DNA from: CAZPYD01 sp964590835
Lineage (GTDB): Bacteria > Patescibacteriota > Minisyncoccia > JAHISW01 > Tagabacteraceae
Reading direction: 5' to 3'
Length of the DNA: 12,912 nt
Assembly: GCA_964590835.1 (NCBI GenBank)
Contig: CAZPYD010000022.1
Span: 1-12,912 of the forward strand
The translations under genes and the position numbers were made by a program. Positions 5,712 to 12,912 of the stretch are shown piece after piece. The first letter of the stretch is position 1, and each line of letters starts with the position of its first letter. The notes beneath the pieces are model-generated. The model saw only the letters and a list, made by a program, of their open reading frames with translations. It was not told the origin of the DNA and did not search any database.

Positions 5712-5726
5712 TGAATACTACCGGGT

Positions 5727-8700
5727 ATGCAAAAATCTCGTGAAAAAAAATATTTTTCAAAGTATAAAGAACCTCTTGCGGAGTCACCAAATCTTGCTGA
5801 GGTGCAATTTAATTCTTTTGAGTGGTTTAAAGAAGAAGGGTTAGGTCAATTGTTTAAAGAGTTTTCTCCTATAAAAGATTATACTGAAAAAGAGTATGAG
5901 ATGGATTTTGTTAGTTTTGAAATTGGTGAACCTAAATGTGATGAGTATTACGCAAAAACAAACAACACGTCTTATGAGGCACCGTTGAAAGTTAATGTTC
6001 GCTTAAAAAATAAAGTTACTAAAGAAACAAAAGAACAAGAAATATTTTTATCAGATCTGCCTTTAATGACAGATCATGGGACTTTTATTACAAATGGAGT
6101 AGAGCGCGTTATAGTTTCTCAGTTGGCGCGTTCTTTTGGTGCTTACTTTACAATGAACATTTTAAGAAGGAAAAAATGTTTTGGCGCTAAGATTATTCCT
6201 AACAGGGGTCCGTGGATTGAGTTGGCAACAGAAGCAGATGGTGTAATTTATGTAAGAATAGATAGAAAAAGAAAAATCCCTGCTACTGCATTATTACGTA
6301 TTTTTGGTTTATCAACAGACGAAGAAATTAAAAAAGCCTTTAAAAATGTAAAGCCAGGCGATGTGGATTTTGTTAAAAATACTCTTGAAAAAGATGAATC
6401 CAAAAACACAGAAGAAGCTTTTGTAGAAATATTTAAAAGGATTAGGCCTGGTGAGTTTGCTACAGCAAGTAATGCCCGCGATCTTATTAAGGCTATGTTT
6501 GGCGAAGAAAGATATGATTTGTCTTTGGTTGGACGATATAAGCTTAATCAGAGACTTGGTTTCTCCGTAGAGAATGTTAAAAAAGAAAAAACAGTTATTA
6601 CAAAAGAAGATCTTGCCGGTGTTATTTCAGAAATAATTAGATTAAATGATGATCCAAAGGCTACACCAGATGATATTGATCATTTAGGTAATAGGCGTAT
6701 TCGATCTGTTGGCGAAATGCTTCAAGATAGGCTTAGGGTGGGTATGGCTAGAATGAAAAAAGCTATTTTAGATAGAATGTCTACAGAAGAGGTGGAGTTG
6801 GCTTCTCCGGCTAGGCTGGTTAATGCTCGTCCATTTTCAGCAATTGTAAAAGAGTATTTTGCAACTAATCAACTCTCGCAGTTTATGAGTCAGGAAAATG
6901 TTCTTGCAGAGCTAGAGCACTTAAGGCTACTTTCTGCTCTTGGCCCAGGTGGTCTTACACGAGAGAGGGCGGGGTTTGAGGTGAGGGATGTACACCCATC
7001 TCATTATGGACGAATATGTCCGATACACACTCCCGAAGGCCCTAATATTGGTTTGGTTGTCCGGTTGGCTCTTTATGCCAAATTGAATGAATATGGGATT
7101 ATTGAGACACCTTATCGTAAAGTTAAGAATGGTAAAATAACAAAAGAGCTTGTTTATTTGGATGCTTTTGAGGAAACTAAATATAACATTGCTCATGCTG
7201 GAGCTAATTATGATAAAAACGGAAAATTGTTAGATAAAATGATTGAGGCTAGAGTCGGTCTTGTTCCAGGTGTTGTTCCTAAAAATAAAATAGATTTTAT
7301 AGATATTTCTTCTCAGCAAGCGTTTAGTGCTGCTACTTCTATGATTCCATTTTTGGAACATGATGATGCTAATAGGGCACTTATGGGATCTAATATGCTA
7401 AAACAAGGCGTTCCATGTTTAAACCCAGAGGCGCCACTTGTTTCTACTGGTTGGGAAGGAAAAGTTGCTCGTGATAGTGGACGATTAATTATTGCCAAAA
7501 ACGCAGGTAAAGTAAAATATGTTGATGCTAAAAAAATAATTATTAAAACAAAAGATAAAAAAGAAGATGAGTATGATTTGGTAAGTTTCATCAGATCAAA
7601 TGATTTTACGGCTATTAATCAAAGACCTATTGTAGACTTGGGGGATACTGTTAAGAAAGGTCAAGTTATGGCAGATGCTAGCTCTACAGAAAATGGCCAA
7701 GCTGCTCTTGGTAAAAATATTTTAGTTTCTTTTCTTTCTTGGGGAGGTGTTAATTTTGAAGACGCTATTATTGTTTCAGAAAGATTAGTTAAAGATGATA
7801 CCTTTACTTCTATTCATATAGAAGAGTTTTCTATAAAAGTTCGAGATACTAAATTAGGTCCCGAAGTTACAACTTATGATATTCCTAACGTTGGAGAAGA
7901 AAAATTAAAAGACTTGGATGAAGATGGAATTATTAGGGTTGGTGCTGAGGTAAGAGCCGGGGATATTTTAGTCGGTAAAATTTCTCCAAAAGGTGAAGTA
8001 GAGTTAACTGCAGAAGAACGTTTACTTAGAGTAATTTTCGGAGAAAAAGCTCGCGAAGTAAAAGATACATCGCTTAGATTGGAACACGGTAAGCAAGGTA
8101 GAGTGATCGGAGTAAAAGTTTTTTCTCGTGATAGAGGGGACAAGCTTGAAACTGGAGTTATAAAAGAAATTAAAATAGAGCTCGCACAGCTTAGAAAAAT
8201 TTCTGTAGGGGATAAGTTGGCAGGTAGACATGGTAATAAGGGCGTTATTTCTAAAGTTCTTCCAGTGGAAGACATGCCTTATTTGGAAGATGGAACACCT
8301 GTTGATATTATTTTGAACCCACTAGGTGTTGCCTCTCGTATGAATATTGGTCAGATTTTGGAGACTCATCTTGGGTGGGCAGCTGATAGATTAAATTATC
8401 AAGCTATTACACCTCCGTTTGCTGGGGTAACAGAAGAAGAAATAAGTAACGAGCTTGAAGCGGCTGGTTTACCTAGAGATGGAAAAGTAAAACTTTATGA
8501 TGGTAGAACCGGTGAGACTTTTGAGCAAAAAGTAACAGTAGGTCAAATTTATATGCTTAAACTTATCCATATGGTAGAAGATAAGCTTCACATGAGGTCT
8601 ATTGGTCCTTATTCTCTTATTACTCAGCAGCCACTTGGTGGTAAAGCACAGGGTGGTGGTCAACGTTTTGGAGAAATGGAAGTTTGGGCAATAGAGGGTT

Positions 8701-8897
8701 ATGGTGCTGCGCATATTTTGCAAGAAATGCTTACTATAAAATCTGATGATGTTTTGGGTAGAAGGGGAGCTTTTGACGCTATTGTTAAGGGAGAAAGCTT
8801 TAAGGCCCCAAACATTCCAGCTTCTTTCCATGTGCTTGTAAATGAATTAAAAGGGTTGGCACTTAATGTTTTATTAGAAAAAGACGACGAAGATTAA
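5727..8897 (+). CDS. rpoB: DNA-directed RNA polymerase subunit beta
   Basis: A 1056-residue beta subunit, shorter than the 1342 of E. coli and without its large lineage insertions. The N-terminus, with KYKEPLAESPNLAEVQFNSF, is the usual start of the beta protrusion. DHLGNRRIR lies at 318-326. The rifampicin-binding fork region runs from QLSQFMSQEN (382-391) to SALGPGGLTRERAGFEVRD, then CPIHTPEGPNIGL (431-443). The catalytic-site lysines lie in GDKLAGRHGNKG (828-839), and the C-terminal GGGQRFGEMEVWAIEGYGA block contacts beta'. It forms the active-centre cleft with RpoC. In the Rif pocket, the equivalents of E. coli Asp516, Arg529 and Glu562 are Ser388, Leu401 and His434. ATG 5727 lies directly after the inverted-repeat element, with no Shine-Dalgarno. 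No rplJ/rplL genes precede it; a broken toxin-antitoxin unit does. Confidence 0.98.
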   Translation: MQKSREKKYFSKYKEPLAESPNLAEVQFNSFEWFKEEGLGQLFKEFSPIKDYTEKEYEMDFVSFEIGEPKCDEYYAKTNNTSYEAPLKVNVRLKNKVTKETKEQEIFLSDLPLMTDHGTFITNGVERVIVSQLARSFGAYFTMNILRRKKCFGAKIIPNRGPWIELATEADGVIYVRIDRKRKIPATALLRIFGLSTDEEIKKAFKNVKPGDVDFVKNTLEKDESKNTEEAFVEIFKRIRPGEFATASNARDLIKAMFGEERYDLSLVGRYKLNQRLGFSVENVKKEKTVITKEDLAGVISEIIRLNDDPKATPDDIDHLGNRRIRSVGEMLQDRLRVGMARMKKAILDRMSTEEVELASPARLVNARPFSAIVKEYFATNQLSQFMSQENVLAELEHLRLLSALGPGGLTRERAGFEVRDVHPSHYGRICPIHTPEGPNIGLVVRLALYAKLNEYGIIETPYRKVKNGKITKELVYLDAFEETKYNIAHAGANYDKNGKLLDKMIEARVGLVPGVVPKNKIDFIDISSQQAFSAATSMIPFLEHDDANRALMGSNMLKQGVPCLNPEAPLVSTGWEGKVARDSGRLIIAKNAGKVKYVDAKKIIIKTKDKKEDEYDLVSFIRSNDFTAINQRPIVDLGDTVKKGQVMADASSTENGQAALGKNILVSFLSWGGVNFEDAIIVSERLVKDDTFTSIHIEEFSIKVRDTKLGPEVTTYDIPNVGEEKLKDLDEDGIIRVGAEVRAGDILVGKISPKGEVELTAEERLLRVIFGEKAREVKDTSLRLEHGKQGRVIGVKVFSRDRGDKLETGVIKEIKIELAQLRKISVGDKLAGRHGNKGVISKVLPVEDMPYLEDGTPVDIILNPLGVASRMNIGQILETHLGWAADRLNYQAITPPFAGVTEEEISNELEAAGLPRDGKVKLYDGRTGETFEQKVTVGQIYMLKLIHMVEDKLHMRSIGPYSLITQQPLGGKAQGGGQRFGEMEVWAIEGYGAAHILQEMLTIKSDDVLGRRGAFDAIVKGESFKAPNIPASFHVLVNELKGLALNVLLEKDDED

Positions 8898-8910
8898 ATT
8901 GAATAGAGTA

Positions 8911-8947
8911 ACTCCGATGCCTCGCCCTGCAGGGCTCGGAACGGAGT
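8911..8947. repeat. GC-rich nested hairpin in the rpoB-rpoC gap
   Basis: Outer arms ACTCCG (8911-8916) and CGGAGT (8942-8947) enclose a perfect 12-bp palindrome GCCCTGCAGGGC (8924-8935). It is a sharp G+C island in AT-rich DNA. It lacks an immediate T tract, so it is not a good terminator on the plus strand. It could be an RNA processing or pause site, or a REP-like repeat. Confidence 0.5.
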
Positions 8948-8950
8948 GCT

Positions 8951-8992
8951 CAAATTTTAAAAAAAAATTATAAATAATTTTTAAAAAATTTG
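8951..8992. repeat. AT-rich hairpin ending two bases before the rpoC start codon
   Basis: The left arm (8951-8971) starts CAAATTTT and ends AAAAATTAT. The right arm (8974-8992) is complementary to it except for an internal loop of 4 versus 2 bases, giving 8 + 9 paired bases around AA. It leaves no room for a Shine-Dalgarno before ATG 8995 and may control access to that start. Confidence 0.5.
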
Positions 8993-8994
8993 GC

Positions 8995-11900
8995 ATGAAC
9001 ACAAAAACCACAGATTTTGATTCAGTAGCTTTAAGGCTCGCATCACCCGAAGACATTTTGGGTTGGTCTTTTGGTGAGGTAACAAAGGCTGAAACAATAA
9101 ACTATAGGACTCAGCGCGCTGAAAGGGAAGGTCTTTTTGACGAGCGTATTTTTGGCCCGGAAAAAGACTTTGAATGTTATTGTGGTAAGTATAGGCGAAT
9201 TAGATATAAGGGTATCGTTTGTGAAAAATGTGGTGTGGAAGTAACTCGTTCTATTGTTAGGCGAGAGCGAATGGGCCATATTGATTTGGCAGCACCAGTT
9301 GCTCATATTTGGTTTTTAAGAGGCATTCCTTCTAGGATCGGTATGATTTTGAATATGTCTATCGCAAATCTTGAAAAAGTTATTTATTTTGCTGGCTATA
9401 TTATTACAAAGGTAAACAAAGATGAAAAAGCCGAAATAGCTCAGGCTCTTAAAAAAGAATACAAAATCAAACTTAAAAAACTTACTGAGAAAAAAGATAA
9501 AGCCGATTTAAAAGCTGCACTTTCTAGTGCTGAAAAAGAGTTAACTAGTCTTTCTTTGCATAAAGTATTAGATGAAGGTGAGTATCGTAGGTTAAGTCTA
9601 AAATATGGTGAAGTGTTTGAGGCATCTTCTGGCGCAGAATCCTTGCGCGAGATATTTAAAAAGGTAGATTTGGGTGAATTATCTGCAAGACTTCAGAAAG
9701 AATTTGACAACGCTACTCCTATAAATCGCAAAAAACTTCTAAAACGAATTACTTTTGTAAAATTGATGCACAAATCAAATATTAGACCGGAATGGATGTT
9801 TATGACTGTTCTCCCTGTTATTCCACCAGCCTTAAGGCCAATGGTTCAACTTGATGGTGGTAGGCATGCTACTTCTGATGTTAATGATTTGTACCGTAGA
9901 GTTTTAAATAGAAATAACAGATTAAAGAAACTTTTAGATCTTAATGCACCGGATATTATTGTAAGAAACGAAAAAAGAATGCTTCAAGAGTCTGTGGATG
10001 CGTTAATTGATAATTCCATAAGACGAAGCCAGGGTGCGGCTGTTAGTCAGTGGCAAAAGAGGCCTTTGCGTTCTTTGGCGGATATGCTTCGAGGTAAACA
10101 GGGTAGGTTTAGGCAGAATCTTTTAGGTAAGCGTGTTGATTATTCCGGTCGTTCAGTTATTGTTGTTGGTCCAGAGCTTAAATTAGATCAGTGTGGTCTT
10201 CCTAAGCATATGGCACTTGAGTTATTTAGACCTTTTGTGATTTCTCAACTTATAAAAAGAGAATTGGCTTACAATATTCGTGGAGCTAATCGTTTAATAG
10301 ATGAAAAAACAGATGATGTTTGGGAGATTTTAGAAAATGTTATTAAAGACAAGCATGTTCTTTTGAACCGAGCCCCAACTCTTCACAGGCTTGGTATTCA
10401 AGCTTTTAGACCAGTTCTTATAGACGGTAAAGCTATTCAAGTTCATCCACTTGTTTGTTCTGCTTTCAATGCCGATTTCGATGGTGACCAGATGGCTGTA
10501 CATGTTCCTTTGAGTGAAGAGGCTCAAGAAGAAGCCAGAGAGATTATGTCTGCTTCTAAAAATCTTTTAATTCCGCGAACCGGTGCTCCTGTTGTAAATC
10601 CATCTCAGGATATAGTGTTAGGTTGTTATTTTATGACCAGAACAAGAGAGGGGGCGGATGGTGAAGGTAAATATTTCTCAAGTCCTAATGAGGCTATTGC
10701 AGCATATGACTTTGGTTTTGTAGATTTACAGGCCGTGGTTAAGGTTCGTGTGGGTGATTCTGAAAAATATAAATCTTTCAAAGAAGATATTATTGAGACT
10801 AGTGTTGGGCGATTGCTTTTTAATAGCATTTTGCCTTCAGAATTTGGCTATGTAAATGATGAGTTTGGTAAAAAGAGATTGGCCCAAATTATCCAAGAGT
10901 TAATTAGAGAATTGGGTGTGGATGCTGTACCTCCTATTTTAGATAAAATAAAATCTTTTGGTTACGAATATTCTACAAAATCAGGTATTTCTTGGGGAAT
11001 GGCCGATGTTATTGAACCAGAAGAAAAAGGTGATATTTTGAAAGAGGCTGAAAAGGAAGAGGAAGAAGTTTATGGTTTGTATAACGAAGGGCTTTTAACA
11101 GAAGATGAAAGATATCAAAAATCAATTTCTATTTGGCAAGAAGCTAAGCAAAAAGTATACGACTTAGTGCCAGAAACCTTAGATAAATTCGGTCCTGTTT
11201 ACAGTATGGTTACTTCTGCTGCGAGAGGTTCCTGGAGTCAAGTAAACCAGTTGGCAGCTTTGAAAGGTTTGGTTGTAAATCCTGCTGGTAAAATTATCGA
11301 TTTTCCTATCAAATCTTCTTATAAAAAAGGTCTTAATATTTTGGAATACTTTATGTCTACTCATGGAGCTAGGAAGGGTACGGCAGATACTGCTTTGAAG
11401 ACTGCTAAAGCCGGTTATTTAACTAGGCGTTTGGTGGATGTGGCGCAAGACATTGTGGTTACAGAAAAAAAATGTAGTTGTAAAAAAGGAATTGTTATTA
11501 CAAGACCAGAAGAAGAAGCTTTTGGAGGAGGTCTTGCTGATAAGATAAAAGGTAGAGTTTTATCAAAACCTGCAGGTAAATTTAAAACTGGACACTTACT
11601 TTCAGCTAAAGACGCAAAAGGCATAGAAAATTCTAGTGAAAAAGAGGTTCATGTTCATTCACCGCTGACTTGCGAATCTTCTTTCGGTGTTTGTCAAAGG
11701 TGTTATGGTTATGATTTGGCTGTTAGTCAGCTGGTAAAACCAGGAGAGGCAGTAGGTGTTGTGGCGGCACAAGCTATTGGTGAGCCAGGAACACAGCTTA
11801 CTATGCGTACTTTCCATATTGGTGGTGTAGCTGCTAAGGGTGGTGACATTACTTTAGGTCTGCCTCGTGTTGATGAACTTTTTGAGATGAGAAATCCTGC

Positions 11901-12741
11901 CAATTCTGCTGTTATTGCTGAGTTTGATGGGACTATTGTTGATATTAGAGATGACAAAGTAGAAGATGTTGAAACAGGCGATAAAATAGTAGAAATTTTG
12001 CCAACACTTGAAGCAAAAGCAAAAATTAAGACAACCAAAAAAACCAAAAAAACAACAAAGAAAGAAACAGAAACAAAAGAATATACCATTCCTTTTGGTA
12101 AGAGGTTGCTTGTTAAAAAAGGTGAAGAAGTAAAAGCTGGCGATCCTTTGTCAGATGGTCCAATAGAAGTGAAAAAACTTTTCAAAGTTGCCGGAAAAGA
12201 GATTGCACAAAATTATATTTTGAGAGAGGTTGGAAAAGTTTATGATATTCAAGGGGTATCTATTAATAATAAGCATTTAGAAATTGTTGTTCGTAAAATG
12301 TTCTCAAGGTTTAAAGTAAGAACTACTGGTGATACAGAATTAAGCGAAGGTAAGATAATGGAAAGAGGTTTTTTTGCTGAAGCAAACAAGCAAGTTAAAG
12401 AAATTGGTGGGGAAGAGGCCAAAGCAGAACAATTGCTTATGGGTATTACTAAGGTTTCCTTATCTACAGAGAGCTTTTTGTCCTCTGCTTCTTTCCAGGA
12501 CACAGCAAGAGTGCTTATTACTAGTGCCACAGAAGGCCGAAAAGATATGTTAAATTCCATTAAAGAAAATGTAATTATCGGTCGTTTGATACCGGCTGGC
12601 ACAGGCTATAGAAAAGATTTGGAAAGCCTAAAAGGTAAAATAAGACCCGATGAAAGCGCAGAGCGCAATCAGACGGGCAAGGACGAAAAAAATTCAGGTA
12701 AGGACAAGAAAGAGACCTCTGAAGAAAAGGCGGAAGATTAG
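8995..12741 (+). CDS. rpoC: DNA-directed RNA polymerase subunit beta'
   Basis: A 1248-residue beta' subunit. The N-terminal zinc ribbon is CYCG...CEKCG (Cys61, 63, 76, 79). The active-site loop NADFDGDQM (492-500) holds the three Mg-binding aspartates 494, 496 and 498. The bridge helix includes STHGARKGTADTALKTA (from 788), and the trigger loop TQLTMRTFHIGG (933-944) has Met937, Arg938 and His941. The second zinc site uses Cys893, Cys900, Cys903 and Cys827 or 829. The trigger loop lacks the SI3 insertion of E. coli. A charged insertion lies at about 150-240, a lysine/threonine-rich stretch at about 1008-1028, and the last 35 residues are hydrophilic and probably disordered. The start fits the family N-terminus (DFDSVALRLASPEDIL). 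It is 97 bp after rpoB and probably on the same transcript, which ends at 12762-12788. Confidence 0.98.
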   Translation: MNTKTTDFDSVALRLASPEDILGWSFGEVTKAETINYRTQRAEREGLFDERIFGPEKDFECYCGKYRRIRYKGIVCEKCGVEVTRSIVRRERMGHIDLAAPVAHIWFLRGIPSRIGMILNMSIANLEKVIYFAGYIITKVNKDEKAEIAQALKKEYKIKLKKLTEKKDKADLKAALSSAEKELTSLSLHKVLDEGEYRRLSLKYGEVFEASSGAESLREIFKKVDLGELSARLQKEFDNATPINRKKLLKRITFVKLMHKSNIRPEWMFMTVLPVIPPALRPMVQLDGGRHATSDVNDLYRRVLNRNNRLKKLLDLNAPDIIVRNEKRMLQESVDALIDNSIRRSQGAAVSQWQKRPLRSLADMLRGKQGRFRQNLLGKRVDYSGRSVIVVGPELKLDQCGLPKHMALELFRPFVISQLIKRELAYNIRGANRLIDEKTDDVWEILENVIKDKHVLLNRAPTLHRLGIQAFRPVLIDGKAIQVHPLVCSAFNADFDGDQMAVHVPLSEEAQEEAREIMSASKNLLIPRTGAPVVNPSQDIVLGCYFMTRTREGADGEGKYFSSPNEAIAAYDFGFVDLQAVVKVRVGDSEKYKSFKEDIIETSVGRLLFNSILPSEFGYVNDEFGKKRLAQIIQELIRELGVDAVPPILDKIKSFGYEYSTKSGISWGMADVIEPEEKGDILKEAEKEEEEVYGLYNEGLLTEDERYQKSISIWQEAKQKVYDLVPETLDKFGPVYSMVTSAARGSWSQVNQLAALKGLVVNPAGKIIDFPIKSSYKKGLNILEYFMSTHGARKGTADTALKTAKAGYLTRRLVDVAQDIVVTEKKCSCKKGIVITRPEEEAFGGGLADKIKGRVLSKPAGKFKTGHLLSAKDAKGIENSSEKEVHVHSPLTCESSFGVCQRCYGYDLAVSQLVKPGEAVGVVAAQAIGEPGTQLTMRTFHIGGVAAKGGDITLGLPRVDELFEMRNPANSAVIAEFDGTIVDIRDDKVEDVETGDKIVEILPTLEAKAKIKTTKKTKKTTKKETETKEYTIPFGKRLLVKKGEEVKAGDPLSDGPIEVKKLFKVAGKEIAQNYILREVGKVYDIQGVSINNKHLEIVVRKMFSRFKVRTTGDTELSEGKIMERGFFAEANKQVKEIGGEEAKAEQLLMGITKVSLSTESFLSSASFQDTARVLITSATEGRKDMLNSIKENVIIGRLIPAGTGYRKDLESLKGKIRPDESAERNQTGKDEKNSGKDKKETSEEKAED

Positions 12742-12761
12742 AGTAATAGGTAACTAGCAAT

Positions 12762-12788
12762 AACCCGTGGCCTCGCCATGGGTTTTTT
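12762..12788 (+). terminator. Rho-independent terminator after rpoC
   Basis: AACCCGTGGC (12762-12771) pairs with GCCATGGGTT (12775-12784), 10 bp including one G-T wobble, loop CTC, followed directly by a T run (12783-12788). It lies 20 bp past the rpoC stop and ends the rpoBC transcript. Confidence 0.88.
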
Positions 12789-12791
12789 GGT

Positions 12792-12829
12792 TGTCTATGT
12801 ATTAAAATACGTATTTTAATACATAGACA
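12792..12829. repeat. 38-bp perfect palindrome between rpoC and the next promoter
   Basis: TGTCTATGTATTAAAATAC (12792-12810) is followed at once by its exact reverse complement (12811-12829), with no spacer. It starts 3 bp after the terminator T run and ends 23 bp before the next -35. Candidates are an operator or activator site for the downstream gene, a cruciform, or a repeat element. Confidence 0.7.
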
Positions 12830-12852
12830 GATATTTTAGTCATAAGTTGGGG

Positions 12853-12880
12853 TTGACTTTTTAAATCTATAATGTATAAT
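12853..12880 (+). promoter_or_regulatory. Near-consensus promoter for a gene beyond the window
   Basis: TTGACT (12853-12858, 5 of 6), 16-bp spacer, TATAAT (12875-12880, 6 of 6). The bases GGTTGACTTTT around the -35 are the same as at the antitoxin promoter (4799-4809). Expected start near 12887. Confidence 0.75.
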
Positions 12881-12897
12881 ACAATCAAAATAGAAGT

Positions 12898-12903
12898 AGG
12901 GAG
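12898..12903 (+). promoter_or_regulatory. Shine-Dalgarno of the next gene
   Basis: AGGGAG stands 7 bases before position 12911, where the window ends in AT. If the next base is G, a start codon begins at 12911. Together with the promoter this marks a new plus-strand transcription unit. Confidence 0.55.
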
Positions 12904-12912
12904 TTTTGAAAT

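Larger units (their letters stand above)
5584..5729. mobile_element. MITE-like inverted-repeat element abutting the rpoB start codon
   Basis: The left end (5588-5608) begins CCCGGTAGTA and ends AAATTCAATG. The right end (5703-5725) is its reverse complement apart from a two-base insertion, ending TACTACCGGG. The arms bound a 138-bp AT-rich segment. TATG sits immediately outside both ends (5584-5587 and 5726-5729), as a 4-bp target duplication would. The right TATG holds the rpoB ATG. No transposase is encoded, which is the MITE pattern. The same pairing could instead act as an RNA structure in the rpoB leader. The repeat is directly visible; the mobile origin is inferred. Confidence 0.55.

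Noticed and set aside
8911..8947. Terminator separating rpoB from rpoC
   Set aside because: There is no T tract directly after the stem, and the next gene is the functional partner with no promoter candidate of its own.
1..12912. Recoded TGA (glycine), as in some CPR lineages
   Set aside because: The large genes contain no in-frame TGA, and TGA serves as the stop of the antitoxin in a normal ATGA overlap.

Overview
This is an AT-rich bacterial window that most likely comes from a Candidate Phyla Radiation (Patescibacteria) genome, probably Parcubacteria-like. I base this on three things. The RNA polymerase subunits are compact and lack the large insertions of proteobacteria. A holo-ACP synthase sits beside a one-protein acyl-activation/ACP/acyltransferase fusion with no fatty-acid synthase gene in view. 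The intergenic DNA is full of short perfect palindromes. The assignment is an inference from protein resemblance. The standard bacterial code fits: no TGA interrupts the large genes, and TGA ends the antitoxin in an ATGA overlap.

Left part (1-3778). A membrane-anchored alpha/beta hydrolase on the minus strand (15-884) diverges from a plus-strand pair across a 40-bp spacer holding two overlapping TATAAT boxes. The pair is acpS (925-1269) and, 4 bp on, an 834-residue protein (1274-3778) made of an AMP-forming acyl ligase, an embedded acyl carrier domain and a PlsC-type acyltransferase. AcpS can put the phosphopantetheine arm on the embedded carrier. The ligase can load a fatty acid onto it, and the acyltransferase can pass the acyl group to a lipid. 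Together they look like a minimal module for using scavenged fatty acids.

Middle (3779-5726). An intergenic stretch carries a terminator-like hairpin, two near-identical-design palindromes and a GC-rich inverted repeat. Next is a small two-helix membrane protein (4113-4637) with a clear Shine-Dalgarno, followed by a protein-like tail in a shifted frame (to 4738) and a strong terminator (4772-4795). A Phd/RelB-type antitoxin (4868-5116) follows, with an operator palindrome over its promoter. Its RelE-like toxin (5113-5286) is cut short. The 440 bp before rpoB are AT-rich and end in a 138-bp segment bounded by 21-23-nt inverted repeats and flanked by TATG on both sides. The right-hand TATG contains the rpoB start codon. 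This looks like a small MITE-type insertion or, alternatively, a structured leader.

Right part (5727-12912). rpoB (5727-8897) and rpoC (8995-12741) encode the beta and beta' subunits of RNA polymerase. They are separated by 97 bp with two hairpins and end at a clear rho-independent terminator (12762-12788). Beyond it are a 38-bp perfect palindrome, a near-consensus promoter (12853-12880) and a Shine-Dalgarno. These announce another plus-strand gene starting at or just past the window edge. The beta subunit carries natural substitutions in the rifampicin pocket.
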